Shown: positions 17,776 to 27,378 of the stretch, piece by piece
How positions within the stretch are numbered: the stretch's first letter is position 1
How the letters are laid out: each line of letters opens with the position of its first letter
NCBI RefSeq assembly: GCF_009910705.1
Contig: NZ_JAAAXJ010000001.1
Span: forward strand, 62,001 to 126,000
Origin: Microvirga arsenatis
GTDB taxonomy: Bacteria; Pseudomonadota; Alphaproteobacteria; Rhizobiales; Beijerinckiaceae
DNA length: 64,000 nucleotides
Reading direction: 5' to 3'
Made by a program: the position numbers and the translations under genes
The notes under the pieces: generated by a model
Told to the model about the DNA's origin: nothing
Databases searched by the model: none
What the model saw: only the letters and a program-made list of their open reading frames with translations

Positions 17776-18054
17776 TCAGCCCTTGCGGCTGCGGATCTCC
17801 TGCAACTGCTCCATGAGGGCCTTCAGGGTCTCGGCCGCCTTCACGCCGCGGATCGCGACGACGCCGCGGTCGATGGATTTGCCGTTCTCGTCCTTCCGGC
17901 CATTGAAGAAGGCGTCCCGCTCGGCCTTGGACATCTTCAGGAGGGCTCTCACCTCGCACTCGACCCGCCATTCCTCCGACCAGGTGTTCACGGGCTGGCC
18001 GGTGAGCTCGGAGAGGGCGGTGGTGCTGCGGGAGTAGGGGGCTTCGTCGGTCAT
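17776..18054 (-). CDS. Hypothetical protein (92 aa)
   Basis: I start at ATG 18054, giving MTDEAPYSRSTTALSELTG; the frame stays open further upstream but runs into the palindromic intergenic region. The sequence is charged and soluble (WRVECEVRALLKMSKAERDAFFNG, RGVKAAETLKALMEQLQEI), with no helix-turn-helix or metal motif. Codon use is normal for the chromosome. No function is recognised. Confidence 0.6.
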   Translation of the reverse strand: MTDEAPYSRSTTALSELTGQPVNTWSEEWRVECEVRALLKMSKAERDAFFNGRKDENGKSIDRGVVAIRGVKAAETLKALMEQLQEIRSRKG

Positions 18055-18099
18055 GCGCCAGCTTATCGCACGGCCAAGATGAAAAGATAGTTTCCTGTT

Positions 18100-18115
18100 T
18101 ACCCCTATAGGGGTA
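18100..18115. promoter_or_regulatory. Perfect 16-bp palindrome between divergent genes
   Basis: TACCCCTATAGGGGTA is self-complementary over all 16 bases and sits in AT-rich sequence between genes starting at 18054 (minus) and 18188 (plus). A C4/G4 tract bounded by TA resembles operators of the CsoR/RcnR/FrmR (DUF156) metal or formaldehyde sensors. No such regulator is encoded in the window, so its ligand and targets are unknown. Confidence 0.5.
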
Positions 18116-18187
18116 GAACAGAGGGCCGCCATGGGAACAATGGTGGGGTTCCGGTTTTTACGGACTATACCAGATGGGATTAGGACG

Positions 18188-18616
18188 ATGGCCAAATTGG
18201 AGAGAATGAAAGCCATCATCGTCGATCAGTGGCGCGACGAGGAGATGGCCTCATCCGCCTGCTACGGCGTCGAAGCCTATGCCAGGCGCTGGCCCCACGT
18301 GCTCATGGTCAATGACTGGGACGTCTGGGACGGGAGCCGGAAACATCTCAGGCGCGAGGTGATCGGCTGGCTCAACCAGCAGGGTGCATCCTGGGACTTC
18401 TACCATCTGCTCGATACGTGGGGCCTGATCGGGTTCGAGGATCCGGAAATGGCAGCGCGCTTCAAGCGTCGCTGGTCCGGAATGATCAAGGCGGTGCCGT
18501 CCTCCTCGTCCCGGGGCTGGAACCCGCATCCGCTCAACAGCTCCTTTGCGCCCTCGGAGGACGATCTGAGGTCCATGGGCAGCAAGGCCGGCCGCCCTGG
18601 GGCGGCCGGCCGCTAG
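18188..18616 (+). CDS. Hypothetical protein (142 aa)
   Basis: The likely start is ATG 18188 (MAKLERMKAIIVDQWRD); ATG 18131 would include residues read from promoter-like DNA. The sequence is soluble and rich in Trp (AYARRWPHVLMVNDWDVWDG, WLNQQGASWDFYHLLDTWG), with a Ser/Gly-rich tail. No family is recognised. Its stop overlaps the stop of the convergent ABC ATPase gene (shared CTAG), and the last codons form a GC hairpin. Confidence 0.6.
   Translation: MAKLERMKAIIVDQWRDEEMASSACYGVEAYARRWPHVLMVNDWDVWDGSRKHLRREVIGWLNQQGASWDFYHLLDTWGLIGFEDPEMAARFKRRWSGMIKAVPSSSSRGWNPHPLNSSFAPSEDDLRSMGSKAGRPGAAGR
18586..18611. terminator. GC-rich hairpin at convergent gene ends
   Basis: GGCCGGCCGCCC and GGGCGGCCGGCC form a 12-base inverted repeat with almost no spacer, ending two bases before the shared CTAG stop. 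No U tract follows on either strand, so termination would need Rho or roadblock effects. It lies within the last codons of the plus-strand gene. Confidence 0.45.
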
Positions 18617-19404
18617 TGCACGCCCTCCGCCTGCATGGCCTCCACGCGGATCTCCTCGGTCAGCTGCGCCTTCAGGCTTGAGAATTCCGGCGTGGTCTTC
18701 ATGGTGTAGTGCCGCGGGTGCGGCAGCTCGACGGGGATGTCGGCCTTGATGCGCCCGGGACGCGCCGACATCACAACGACGCGCGAGGCGAGGAAGATCG
18801 CCTCCTCGATGTCGTGGGTGACGAAGAGCACGGTCTTGCGCTCGCGCTCCCAGATGCCGAGCAGCAGCTCCTGCATCAGGCCGCGGGTCTGGTTGTCCAG
18901 GGCTCCGAACGGCTCGTCGAGCAGAAGAATCTCCGGGTCGTTGGCGAGCGCCCGGGCGATGGCCGTGCGCTGCTGCATGCCGCCGGAGAGCTGCTTGGGG
19001 TAGTGGTTCTCGAAGCCGCGCAGGCCCACCTTCTCCGTGTAGGAGGCGACGATCTCCTGGCGCTGGGCTTTCGGCACCCCCTTTTCGCGCAGGCCGTAGG
19101 CGATGTTCTCGGCGATCGTGAGCCACGGAAAGAGGGTGTAGGACTGGAACACCATGCCCCGGTCGGCGCCCGGGCCCTTGATTTCGCGCCCGTTGAGCAG
19201 CACGCGCCCACCGCTCGGCCGGTCGAGGCCCGCCACGATGCGCAGGAGCGTGGACTTTCCGCAGCCGGAGGGGCCGAGGATGGTGATGAAGTCGTTTTTC
19301 GCCACCTGCAGGTTCGTGGGTTCGAGCGCCCGCACGGGTGCGCCGCCGCGCACGCCGGGAAACACCCGCGAGACATTGTCGATCTGGAGGATCGTGCTGC
19401 TCAT
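18613..19404 (-). CDS. NitT/TauT-family ABC transporter ATPase
   Basis: The product has 263 residues. Walker A is GPSGCGKSTLL near residue 44, the Q-loop is MVFQSYTLFPWLT, the signature is LSGGMQQR near 145, Walker B is ILLLDEPFGALD near 165 and the switch is VTHDIEEA. This layout is typical of SsuB/TauB-like proteins. It overlaps the permease gene by four bases (ATGA). A perfect HutC-like operator upstream of the binding-protein gene suggests that histidine-pathway signals control this transporter, so histidine or a derivative is a reasonable substrate guess. Confidence 0.9.
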   Translation of the reverse strand: MSSTILQIDNVSRVFPGVRGGAPVRALEPTNLQVAKNDFITILGPSGCGKSTLLRIVAGLDRPSGGRVLLNGREIKGPGADRGMVFQSYTLFPWLTIAENIAYGLREKGVPKAQRQEIVASYTEKVGLRGFENHYPKQLSGGMQQRTAIARALANDPEILLLDEPFGALDNQTRGLMQELLLGIWERERKTVLFVTHDIEEAIFLASRVVVMSARPGRIKADIPVELPHPRHYTMKTTPEFSSLKAQLTEEIRVEAMQAEGVH

Positions 19405-20177
19405 GCGAGCCTCCACGGGAAGAGCTTGCGGTTGAAGGCCTTGAACAGGAAATCGGAGATCAGGCCGATGATGCCGATGACGATGATGCCGAAGATCATC
19501 TGGCCCGTGGCGAGCAGCGCCTGGCTGTCGATGATCATGTGCCCGATGCCCGACGACGAGCCGATCAGCTCCGCCACGATCACGTAGGTCCAGGCCCAGC
19601 CGAGCACGAGGCGCAGGATCTCGGCGATCTCCGGCGCGTTGGCGGGGATCAGCACCCGCCTGACCACGCCCCGGTCGCTCGAGCCCAGCGTGTAGGCGGC
19701 CTCGACGAGGTCGCGGCGCGTGTTGCCCACGGCCACCGCCACCATCAGGATGATCTGGAACACCGAGCCGATGAAGATCACGAGGAGCTTCTGCATCTCG
19801 CCGATGCCGGCCCAGAGGATGAGCAGCGGCACGAAGGCGGAGGCGGGCAGGTAGCGCGCGAAGGACACGAAGGGCTCGAGGAAGGCCTCGAAGGTCTTGT
19901 AGGCGCCCATCAGGATGCCGAGCGGCACCGCAATGATGGCAGCGAGGATGAAGCCGCCGACGACCCGCCAGACCGTGACGCCGATATCGCTTAAGAATCC
20001 GAAGCGCGTAAGCAGCAGCCAGCCGTCCTGCACCATGGTGATGGGATCGGCCAGGAAGGTGCGCGAGACGAAGCCGCCCAGCGTCGCGAAGGCCCAGGCC
20101 GCCACGAAGAGGACGAAGAAGGAGATGCCGAGCGTGATGCGCGTGCTCTGGCTGACGGGTTCGAGGGGACGAGGCAT
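19401..20177 (-). CDS. NitT/TauT-family ABC transporter permease
   Basis: The product has 258 residues starting at MPRPLEPVSQS; the frame continues further upstream but that part covers the intergenic region. There are six predicted helices, and the cytoplasmic EAA-type loop EAAYTLGSSDRGVVRRVLIPANAPEIAEILRL lies near residue 150. This is the BPD_transp_1 fold of the SsuC/TauC group. It is encoded between the binding protein and the ATPase, about 95 bases after the former. Confidence 0.9.
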   Translation of the reverse strand: MPRPLEPVSQSTRITLGISFFVLFVAAWAFATLGGFVSRTFLADPITMVQDGWLLLTRFGFLSDIGVTVWRVVGGFILAAIIAVPLGILMGAYKTFEAFLEPFVSFARYLPASAFVPLLILWAGIGEMQKLLVIFIGSVFQIILMVAVAVGNTRRDLVEAAYTLGSSDRGVVRRVLIPANAPEIAEILRLVLGWAWTYVIVAELIGSSSGIGHMIIDSQALLATGQMIFGIIVIGIIGLISDFLFKAFNRKLFPWRLA

Positions 20178-20272
20178 GGGATCTGCTCTGCGGGCCGCAC
20201 CACAGGTTCGGACCGCCAGGATGGTGAAACGACCGGGCGGCCCGCACGGAAGCGGGCCGCCGGAAGAATGCG

Positions 20273-21214
20273 TTACTGGATGAAGCTCGTGTCCGCCAGC
20301 GCTTCCATGTCCGGCTTCTGCTTGATGACGCCGGTCTCGAGCAGCAGGTCGGCGGCCTCGGCCGAGAAGGTCCTGAACTCGCCGGCAAAGAACTTCTTGT
20401 TGGCCTCGCGGTCCTGCCAGCGCAGGTACTGGGCCGACTTGCCGAAGGCCTCGCCGGTCTGCTTCACGTCCGCGCCCATGATCTCGTAGGCCTTGGCCTG
20501 ATCCTTGGCGATCATGTCGAGGGCCTCGAAATAGCTGTCGGCCAGAGCCTTCGCAGCCTTCGGGTTGTCGGCGAGGAATTTCGGCGTGCAACCGAAGGTG
20601 TCCATCACGGCCGGATAGTCGAGGGTGGTGGCGATGATCTTGCCGGCCTGGGGCGCCGCGCGCACGGAAGACAGGTACGGCTCATAGGTCATGGCCGCAT
20701 CGTTCTGGCCCGCGATGAAGGCCTGGGCGGCAGGACCCGGCTCCATGTTCACGACGGTCACGTCCTTCACGGACAACCCGTTCTTCTTCAGCATCCAGGA
20801 CAGCACGAAATAGGGCGACGTCCCCGGCGCGGAGGCCGCCACCGTCTTGCCCTTGATGTCCTTGATGGAGGCGACGTCGTTGCGCACGACCATGCCGTCG
20901 GCGCCGTAGCTCTTGTCGAGCTGGAAGATCTGCTTGGTGGGCACGCCGTTGGCGTTCCAGACGATCCAGGTCTCCACCGTGGTGGCGGCGCACTGGATGT
21001 CGCCGGACTGGATGGCGAGGTGGCGGCTTGCCTGCGGCACCTTCTTGATCGTCACGTCGAGGCCGTTCTTCTTGAAGATGCCGGCCTCCTTCGCGAGCGT
21101 GAGCGGCGCGAAGCCCGTCCAGCCCGAGATGCCGATGGCCACCTTCGTCTCCTGCGCCGAAGCGGATCCTGCCGCCAGCGCCAACACGGCCAAACCACCC
21201 AATACCGCCTTCAT
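20273..21214 (-). CDS. ABC transporter substrate-binding protein (NMT1/TauA-like)
   Basis: The product has 313 residues with a clear signal peptide, MKAVLGGLAVLALAAGSASA. I start at 21214 because GGAGG lies six bases upstream; MEAAMKAV at 21226 is the alternative. The mature part has the NitT/TauT pattern: GISGWTGFAPLTLAKEAGIFKKNGLDVTI, QSGDIQCAATTVETWI and APGTSPYFVLSWMLKKNGL. It acts in the periplasm and hands ligand to the permease. The distance to the HutC-like palindrome at 21342 (about 130 bases upstream of the start) suggests repression by HutC. The ligand is not fixed by the sequence. Confidence 0.9.
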   Translation of the reverse strand: MKAVLGGLAVLALAAGSASAQETKVAIGISGWTGFAPLTLAKEAGIFKKNGLDVTIKKVPQASRHLAIQSGDIQCAATTVETWIVWNANGVPTKQIFQLDKSYGADGMVVRNDVASIKDIKGKTVAASAPGTSPYFVLSWMLKKNGLSVKDVTVVNMEPGPAAQAFIAGQNDAAMTYEPYLSSVRAAPQAGKIIATTLDYPAVMDTFGCTPKFLADNPKAAKALADSYFEALDMIAKDQAKAYEIMGADVKQTGEAFGKSAQYLRWQDREANKKFFAGEFRTFSAEAADLLLETGVIKQKPDMEALADTSFIQ

Positions 21215-21341
21215 TGCAGCCTCCATTGCTTCGATCCTCTGACCCGTCATGTCTTCCGCCCTTCGAGGGGATCTCAAGATCCCTGCACCGGGCATTCTTT
21301 TTCCGAGCGGGCGAATGGCACCATGACGAAGCGGCAATGTC

Positions 21342-21357
21342 AAATGTCTAGACATTT
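21342..21357. promoter_or_regulatory. HutC-type operator upstream of ABC transporter operon
   Basis: AAATGTCTAGACATTT is a perfect 16-bp palindrome with the same GTCTAGAC/GTCTATAC core as the two sites in the hutI-hutF intergenic region. It lies between the end of hutD and the start of the transporter operon, reading toward the transporter. GntR/HutC-family repressors bind such TGTMTAKACA palindromes and release on urocanate; occupancy here is inference. Confidence 0.7.
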
Positions 21358-21400
21358 AAATATGCTGCTGTTTTGGGCATCATCCGCGGAAATTGCACTC

Positions 21401-21982
21401 CTATCTCGGTGTGTCCGACGCGATCTCGACGAGGATCGCCCGGCCGGATCCGGAGAGCAGGATGAGATCCTGCGGGGCCTCCAGCATCAACGCGTCGAGC
21501 ACCTGGAGGGAATGGATCGTCGAAGCCACGGTGACGTCGAAGGAGCCGTCGAGCGCCACGAGGAAGGCGACGCTCGTGCCCTCCGCCAGCAGCGCCACGC
21601 CCGATTCCACGAACCGCGTCCGGTGCCGGAACAGCCCGCGCCGGGTCATCACGTTGAGGTCGCGGATCGGTCCCGCGAGAAGCCGCCCGGCGGTCGTGTC
21701 GTCGCCGGAGAAGGAGAGCTTGGGAGAGTCCCTGTCCAGCCGGTAGGCGATGCCCTCCACGTTGAGCTCGATGCCGCTGCCTTCGACCACGATGAGCGTG
21801 CGGTCGATCCCCGGAAAGACCGAGAACGGCCCGTCGGAGGCCACATCCGCCAGGCTGATGCGCCAGCCGAACGTGTCGAAGCCCGAGCCCTCCGGAAAGG
21901 CGGCGACCTCCGCGGTGGTGCCGCCGCCGTTCTTCCAGGGAACGCGCACGAGATCGTGGTTGCGGATTACCCGCGCCGCCAT
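21401..21982 (-). CDS. hutD: HutD/Ves family protein
   Basis: The product has 193 residues with the start pattern VIRNHDLVRVPWKNGGGTTAEVAAFP and FGWRISLADVASDGPFSVFPGIDRTLIVVEG, diagnostic of HutD, a bicupin found in hut clusters. Work in Pseudomonas suggests a governor role that limits hut expression, possibly by binding formylglutamate; no enzyme activity is assigned. Its ATG overlaps the hutU stop (ATGA), so it is the last gene of hutI-H-G-U-D. Confidence 0.92.
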   Translation of the reverse strand: MAARVIRNHDLVRVPWKNGGGTTAEVAAFPEGSGFDTFGWRISLADVASDGPFSVFPGIDRTLIVVEGSGIELNVEGIAYRLDRDSPKLSFSGDDTTAGRLLAGPIRDLNVMTRRGLFRHRTRFVESGVALLAEGTSVAFLVALDGSFDVTVASTIHSLQVLDALMLEAPQDLILLSGSGRAILVEIASDTPR

Positions 21983-23646
21983 CAGCCCAGGCTCGGCAGG
22001 TTGAGGCCGAACTCGCGGGCGCAGTCGATGGCGATGTCGTAGCCCGCATCCGCATGGCGCATCACGCCGGTGGCCGGATCGTTCCAGAGCACGCGCTCGA
22101 TGCGCTTGGCCGCTTCCGGCGTGCCGTCGCAGACGATCACCATGCCCGAATGCTGCGAGAAGCCCATGCCGACGCCGCCGCCATGGTGCAGCGACACCCA
22201 GGTGGCGCCCGACGCGCAGTTGAGGAGCGCGTTCAGGAGCGGCCAGTCGGAGACGGCGTCCGAGCCGTCCTTCATGGCCTCCGTCTCGCGGTTCGGGCTT
22301 GCGACCGAACCGGAATCGAGATGGTCGCGGCCGATCACGATGGGCGCCTTCAGCTCGCCCCTGGCCACCATCTCGTTGAAGGCGAGGCCCAGGCGGTGGC
22401 GGTCGCCGAGACCCACCCAGCAGATGCGGGCAGGCAGGCCCTGGAACTTGATGCGCTTCTGCGCCATGTCGAGCCAGTTGTGCAGGTGCTTGTTGTCCGG
22501 CAGCAGCTCCTTCACCTTGGCGTCGGTCTTAAAAATGTCCTCCGGATCGCCCGAGAGGGCGCACCAGCGGAACGGCCCGATGCCGCGGCAGAAGAGCGGG
22601 CGGATATAGGCCGGCACGAAGCCCGGGAAGTCGAAGGCGTTGTCGACGCCTTCCTCCTTCGCCATCTGGCGGATGTTGTTGCCGTAGTCGAGGGTCGGCA
22701 CGCCGGCCTTGTAGAAGTCGAGCATGGCGCGCACGTGCTCGGCCATGGATTGCTTGGCGGCATGCTCCACGGCCTTCGGGTCGGTCTCGCGCTTCGCCTC
22801 CCATTCGGCCAGCGTCCAGCCCTTCGGCAGGTAGCCGTTGATGGGGTCATGCGCCGAGGTCTGGTCCGTCACCGCGTCGGGACGGATGCCGCGGCGGTAG
22901 ATCTCCGGGAAGATCTCGGCGGCGTTGCCGAGGAGGCCGACGGACACGGGTTTCCTGTCGCGGCAGGATTGCTCGATGATGGCGAGCGCCTCGTCGAGGG
23001 TGTCGGCGCGCCGGTCGAGATAGCCGGTGCGCAGGCGCATCTCGATGCGGCTCGGCTGGCACTCGACGGCAAGGCAGGAGGCGCCGGCCATGGTGGCAGC
23101 GAGCGGCTGCGCGCCGCCCATGCCTCCGAGGCCGCCGGTGAGGATCCAGCGGCCGGAGAGATCGCCGTTATAGTGCTGGCGGCCCACCTCCACGAAGGTT
23201 TCGTAGGTGCCCTGCACGATGCCCTGGGTGCCGATATAGATCCAGGAGCCGGCCGTCATCTGGCCGTACATCATGAGCCCCTTGCGGTCGAGCTCGTGGA
23301 ACTTGTCCCAGGTGGCCCAGTGCGGCACGAGGTTGGAATTGGCGATGAGCACGCGGGGCGCATCCGCGTGGGTGCGGAACACGCCGACGGGCTTGCCGGA
23401 CTGCACGAGCAGGGTCTCGTCCGCTTCCAGGTTCCTCAAGGCCGCCACGATGCGGTCGAAGCTGTCCCAGTCGCGCGCGGCGCGGCCGATGCCGCCATAG
23501 ACCACGAGCTCGCCGGGCTTCTCGGCGACCATCGGATCGAGGTTGTTCATCAGCATGCGAAGCGGTGCTTCCGTCAGCCAGCTCTTGGCGGACAGCTCGG
23601 TGCCGTGGGGAGCGCGGATCACGCGGGCGTTGTCGATGCGGGTCAT
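21982..23646 (-). CDS. hutU: Urocanate hydratase
   Basis: The product has 554 residues, normal for urocanase. It has [30 protein letters not shown] near residue 32, the dinucleotide region [18 protein letters not shown], the [10 protein letters not shown] segment and the active-site region [22 protein letters not shown]. It converts urocanate to imidazolonepropionate in the cytoplasm with a tightly bound NAD+. I start at [13 protein letters not shown]; the frame is open further upstream into hutG. It is the fourth gene of the minus-strand hut operon. Confidence 0.97.
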   Translation of the reverse strand: MTRIDNARVIRAPHGTELSAKSWLTEAPLRMLMNNLDPMVAEKPGELVVYGGIGRAARDWDSFDRIVAALRNLEADETLLVQSGKPVGVFRTHADAPRVLIANSNLVPHWATWDKFHELDRKGLMMYGQMTAGSWIYIGTQGIVQGTYETFVEVGRQHYNGDLSGRWILTGGLGGMGGAQPLAATMAGASCLAVECQPSRIEMRLRTGYLDRRADTLDEALAIIEQSCRDRKPVSVGLLGNAAEIFPEIYRRGIRPDAVTDQTSAHDPINGYLPKGWTLAEWEAKRETDPKAVEHAAKQSMAEHVRAMLDFYKAGVPTLDYGNNIRQMAKEEGVDNAFDFPGFVPAYIRPLFCRGIGPFRWCALSGDPEDIFKTDAKVKELLPDNKHLHNWLDMAQKRIKFQGLPARICWVGLGDRHRLGLAFNEMVARGELKAPIVIGRDHLDSGSVASPNRETEAMKDGSDAVSDWPLLNALLNCASGATWVSLHHGGGVGMGFSQHSGMVIVCDGTPEAAKRIERVLWNDPATGVMRHADAGYDIAIDCAREFGLNLPSLG

Positions 23647-23656
23647 GGGACGATCC

Positions 23657-24490
23657 TCAGGCTTTGGATTGGGCGAAGGTGAGACAGGTCTGAAGGATGA
23701 GTGTGAGCGCCGCGCGCATGGGCGCCGCATAGGCCTCGTCGTAAGGGGTCGGCCACTGGCCTTCCGAGACGGAGCCGAGGGGCTCGCGCATGTAGCCGCG
23801 GCAGGCAAGCTCCATCTGGACGGCATGCACGCCTGCCTCGGGCCTGCCCAGGCTGCGGGTGATGTAGCCGCCCTTGAAGCGACCGTTGACCACATGGCTG
23901 AAGCCGCTGCCGACGCAGATCGTTTCGATGGCTTCGCTCAGCGCGGGCGAACAGGTGACGCCGCCATTGGTGCCGATGTTGAAATGGGGCAGGGTGCCGT
24001 CGAAGAGGCGCGGAATGACCGAGCGGATCGAGTGGCAGTCATAGACCACCACATGGGCGTGCCTGGAGCGCAGGCGCTCGATCTCGGCGCGAAGCGCCGC
24101 GTGATAGGGGTCGAAGAAGCGGGCGCGGCGACCGGCGATCTCCTCCGCCATGGGCTCGGTGCCCGGCCTATAGAGCGGCTCGCCGTCGAAGGTGGTGGTG
24201 GGGCAAAGCTCGGTCGTCGCCTGTCCCGGATAGAGCGAGACGCCGGACGGGTCGCGGTTCACGTCGATCACCGTGCGGGAGATCGTTGTGCGGATCACCG
24301 TGGCGCCTAAGCCCGCGGCGAAATCGTAGAGCCGCTCGATCCACCAATCCGCATCCTTGCGCGCGAGCCAGGGCGAGACGAGGCCGCGTTCATACGCGGC
24401 CGGGATCTCGGTGCCGGTATGCGGCAGGCTCACCACGAGGGGCGCCTCGCCGCGGACGATCGTGAGCCAGTCGGGATGCTCGCTGCTCAT
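23657..24490 (-). CDS. hutG: N-formylglutamate deformylase (amidohydrolase)
   Basis: The product has 277 residues. Family motifs include [17 protein letters not shown] near residue 17, [18 protein letters not shown], a histidine/aspartate set in [13 protein letters not shown] and NIGTNGG near residue 167, and [12 protein letters not shown]. It hydrolyses N-formylglutamate to formate and glutamate. Its presence with HutF defines the five-step route through formiminoglutamate deimination. Its ATG overlaps the hutH stop. Confidence 0.95.
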   Translation of the reverse strand: MSSEHPDWLTIVRGEAPLVVSLPHTGTEIPAAYERGLVSPWLARKDADWWIERLYDFAAGLGATVIRTTISRTVIDVNRDPSGVSLYPGQATTELCPTTTFDGEPLYRPGTEPMAEEIAGRRARFFDPYHAALRAEIERLRSRHAHVVVYDCHSIRSVIPRLFDGTLPHFNIGTNGGVTCSPALSEAIETICVGSGFSHVVNGRFKGGYITRSLGRPEAGVHAVQMELACRGYMREPLGSVSEGQWPTPYDEAYAAPMRAALTLILQTCLTFAQSKA

Positions 24491-26037
24491 GCGGCTGCCT
24501 CATCCGCCACGAGCGGCAGCACGTCGCCACCGACAGCGTCCGCAAGCTCTCCGGAGGCCACGAGGGCGGTCGCCACTTCCATCTCGGGCGCCATGTACCG
24601 GTCGTCGTCGAGATGCGGAACTCTCGCGCGCAGCAGGGCGCGGGCGCGCTCGAGGCGCTCGCTCGAGGTCATCGGCGCGTGGAAGTCGCAGCCCTGCACG
24701 GCGGCGAGGTACTCGATGCCGATGACATTGGCGGCGTTCGCCGCCATCGGCAGGAGTCTGCGGGCGCCATGGGTCGCCATCGACACATGGTCTTCCTGAT
24801 TGGCGGAGGTCGGGATCGAGTCGACGCTTGCCGGATAGGCGCGCTGCTTGTTCTCGGACACGAGGGCCGCAGCCGTCACCTGCGGGATCATGAAACCGGA
24901 ATTGAGGCCGGGCTTCGGCGTCAGAAAGGCCGGCAGGCCCGACAGGGTCGGGTCGACCAGCATGGCAATGCGCCGCTCGGCGAGCGAGCCGATCTCGCAG
25001 AGCGCCATCGCGATCATGTCGGCAGCAAAAGCCACGGGCTCCGCATGGAAGTTGCCGCCGGAGATGATCTCGCCGGTTTCTGAGAACACGAGCGGGTTGT
25101 CGGAGACGCCGTTCGCTTCCGTTGCGAGCGTCTCGCCCGCCTGGCGCAAAAGGTCGAGCACCGCGCCCATCACCTGGGGCTGGCAGCGCAGGCAGTAAGG
25201 GTCCTGCACGCGGTCGTCGTTGGTGAGGTGAGAGGCGCGGATGGCGCTGCCCTGCATCAGGGCGCGAAGCGCCGCCGCCACCTCGATCTGCCCGCGATGA
25301 CGGCGCAGCTTCTGGATGCGCTCGTCGAACGGCCCGTCGGACCCCTTGGCCGCGTCGGTCGCCAGCGCTCCCGTCACGAGGGCCGCGCGGAACACCCGCT
25401 CGGCCTCGAACAGGCCCGCGAGGGCGAGCGCGGTCGAGACCTGCGTGCCGTTGAGAAGCGCAAGACCCTCCTTGGGGCCGAGGGTCAGCGGCGTAAGACC
25501 GGCGCGGGCAAGGGCCGCCTCCGCCTTCATGCGAACCCCGTCCACGAAAAATTCGCCGACGCCCATGAGGGCTGCGGTCATGTGGGCCAGCGGTGCGAGG
25601 TCCCCTGAGGCGCCGACCGAGCCCTGGCCCGGAATGACGGGGATGAGATTGGCCTTCAGGCAGGCGGTCAGGTGCTCGATGGTGGACCAGCGCACGCCCG
25701 ACGCTCCTTGAGCGAGGCTCGCGAGCTTGAGCGCCATGACGAGCCGCACGACGGACGGCGGCAGAGGTTCGCCGACGCCGGCCGCATGCGAGAGCACGAT
25801 GTTGCGCTGGAGCGCCGCGAGATCCGCGGTGCCGATGCGCACGCTGGCGAGCTTTCCGAAGCCCGTGTTGATGCCGTAGACCGGATCGCCCTTGGCGACG
25901 ATGGCCTCGATGGTCTTGGCTCCCGCCTCGATGGCGGCGCGGCAATCCTGGTCGAGGGCGATGTCGGCGCCGAAATAGATGCTACGCCAATCGGCGAGAG
26001 AGACGGAGCCGGGATGAAGCATGATGATTTGTGTCAC
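24487..26037 (-). CDS. hutH: Histidine ammonia-lyase
   Basis: The product has about 516 residues from GTG 26037, which overlaps the hutI stop as GTGA; ATG 26022 (MLHPGS) would give 511. The autocatalytic Ala-Ser-Gly that forms the MIO cofactor is in [15 protein letters not shown] near residue 145. [10 protein letters not shown], the [15 protein letters not shown] motif and the NQEDHVSM motif are also present. It removes ammonia from histidine to give urocanate, the first step and the source of the inducer. Translational overlap on both sides shows tight coupling. Confidence 0.97.
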   Translation of the reverse strand: MTQIIMLHPGSVSLADWRSIYFGADIALDQDCRAAIEAGAKTIEAIVAKGDPVYGINTGFGKLASVRIGTADLAALQRNIVLSHAAGVGEPLPPSVVRLVMALKLASLAQGASGVRWSTIEHLTACLKANLIPVIPGQGSVGASGDLAPLAHMTAALMGVGEFFVDGVRMKAEAALARAGLTPLTLGPKEGLALLNGTQVSTALALAGLFEAERVFRAALVTGALATDAAKGSDGPFDERIQKLRRHRGQIEVAAALRALMQGSAIRASHLTNDDRVQDPYCLRCQPQVMGAVLDLLRQAGETLATEANGVSDNPLVFSETGEIISGGNFHAEPVAFAADMIAMALCEIGSLAERRIAMLVDPTLSGLPAFLTPKPGLNSGFMIPQVTAAALVSENKQRAYPASVDSIPTSANQEDHVSMATHGARRLLPMAANAANVIGIEYLAAVQGCDFHAPMTSSERLERARALLRARVPHLDDDRYMAPEMEVATALVASGELADAVGGDVLPLVADEAAA

Positions 26038-27236
26038 TGTCCCCTCCAGACACGGGCGTGAAGCGGGTTGAAGCCGATGCGGTAGACGAGCTCCGCGGGC
26101 CGTTCGATGTTCCAGATGGCGAGATCGCAGCTCTTGCCGGGTTCGAGCGTGCCGATCTCGTCGAGCTTGCCGAGGGCGCGGGCCGCCTCGCGCGTCACGC
26201 CGGCGATGCATTCCTCGACCGTCAGGCGGAACAGCGTCGCACCCATGTTCATGGTGAGCAGCAGCGAGGTGAGCGGCGAGGTGCCGGGGTTGCAGTCGGT
26301 CGCGAGCGCCATGCGCGTGCCAGCCTCGCGGAACGCGGCAATCGGCGGAACCTTCGTCTCGCGCAGCATGTAGAAGGCGCCCGGCAGCAGCACCGCCACC
26401 GTGCCGGCCTTCGCCAGGGCGGCGGCACCCTCCTCGTCCGTGTACTCGAGATGGTCGGCGGAGAGGGCGCCATGCTCGGCCGCGAGCTTCGCGCCATGCA
26501 GGTTGGAAAGCTGGTCGGCATGGAGCTTGATCTTCAGACCCAACGCCTTCGCGGCATCGAACACGCGGGCGGTCTGCTCCGGCGAGAAGGCAATGCCCTC
26601 GCAGAAGGCATCCACCGCATCGGCCAGACCTTCGCGGGCGAGAGCCGGCAGCATCTCGCGGCAGACCGTGTCGATGAAGGCGTCCTTGTCGCCGTTCGCC
26701 TCCGGCGGCAGGGCATGGGCGCCGAGAAAGGTAGTGGAGACGGAGACGGGGCGCTCATGGGCGAGGCGCCGCGCCGCCCGCAGGCACCGGGCCTCCGTCT
26801 CCAGGTCGAGGCCATAGCCTGACTTGATCTCGATGGTGGTGCAGCCCTCACTGATGAGATGGTCGAGGCGGGGCAGGGCGCTCGCAACGAGCTCATCTTC
26901 GCCCGCCGCACGGGTCGCCTTCACGGTGGAGACGATGCCGCCGCCGGCCCGGGCGATCTCCTCGTAGCTCGCCCCCTTGAGGCGCAGCTCGAACTCATGC
27001 GCCCGGTCGCCGCCATAGACCAGATGGGTGTGGCAATCGACGAGCCCGGGGGTGATCCAGCGGCCCTCGCAGTCGATGCGTTCGGCGGCATCCCAGCCTG
27101 CGGGCATGTCCTGCGCCGGTCCGGCAAAGGCGATGCGTCCGTCTTTCGCAGCGACGGCTCCGCTCTCCACGATCCCGAGACCGTTGCCCCTGAGCGTGGC
27201 GAGGCGAGCGTTGAGCCAGACCCGGTCGAAGCGCAT
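26034..27236 (-). CDS. hutI: Imidazolonepropionase
   Basis: The product has 400 residues. Metal and substrate motifs include [21 protein letters not shown] near residue 65, [10 protein letters not shown] near 137, the LHADQLSN motif and [12 protein letters not shown] near 315. It opens imidazolone-5-propionate to formiminoglutamate. It is the first gene of the minus-strand hut operon, and its start faces hutF across about 140 bases with two HutC-like sites. Confidence 0.97.
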   Translation of the reverse strand: MRFDRVWLNARLATLRGNGLGIVESGAVAAKDGRIAFAGPAQDMPAGWDAAERIDCEGRWITPGLVDCHTHLVYGGDRAHEFELRLKGASYEEIARAGGGIVSTVKATRAAGEDELVASALPRLDHLISEGCTTIEIKSGYGLDLETEARCLRAARRLAHERPVSVSTTFLGAHALPPEANGDKDAFIDTVCREMLPALAREGLADAVDAFCEGIAFSPEQTARVFDAAKALGLKIKLHADQLSNLHGAKLAAEHGALSADHLEYTDEEGAAALAKAGTVAVLLPGAFYMLRETKVPPIAAFREAGTRMALATDCNPGTSPLTSLLLTMNMGATLFRLTVEECIAGVTREAARALGKLDEIGTLEPGKSCDLAIWNIERPAELVYRIGFNPLHARVWRGQ

Positions 27237-27262
27237 GTTCCTGCTCCGGTGAGGTTCCGATA

Positions 27263-27305
27263 ATGTCTATACATAATCGCGAATGATCGATATTGTCTAG
27301 ACGTA
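27263..27305. promoter_or_regulatory. Two HutC-type operators in hutI-hutF divergent promoter region
   Basis: Site 1 is ATGTCTATACAT (27263-27274). Site 2 is ATTGTCTAGACGTA (27292-27305) with the core GTCTAGAC. They are centred about 30 bases apart, near three helical turns, between the divergent hutI and hutF genes. The same core occurs upstream of the ABC transporter. HutC is encoded downstream of hutF, so autoregulation is likely. Confidence 0.75.
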
Positions 27306-27378
27306 TTCGATCGGCTCTGATGGTCGGGCGGCGGCATGGCTTTTTGGCGGCTGCCGCTTCTCAGCAAAGGTGACAGCG

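Noticed and set aside
1427-18616. tRNA-Phe as the attachment site of a genomic island covering 1.5-18 kb
   Set aside because: No duplicate of the tRNA 3' end and no integrase gene are found; most genes from 2 to 9.4 kb have native composition.
22054-23682. Plus-strand frame of 542 codons
   Set aside because: It is the shadow of hutU, which has full urocanase motifs on the other strand.
24500-25945. Second long minus-strand frame inside hutH
   Set aside because: Its Arg/Gly-rich translation is the typical +1 shadow of a GC-rich gene; the hutH frame has all catalytic motifs.
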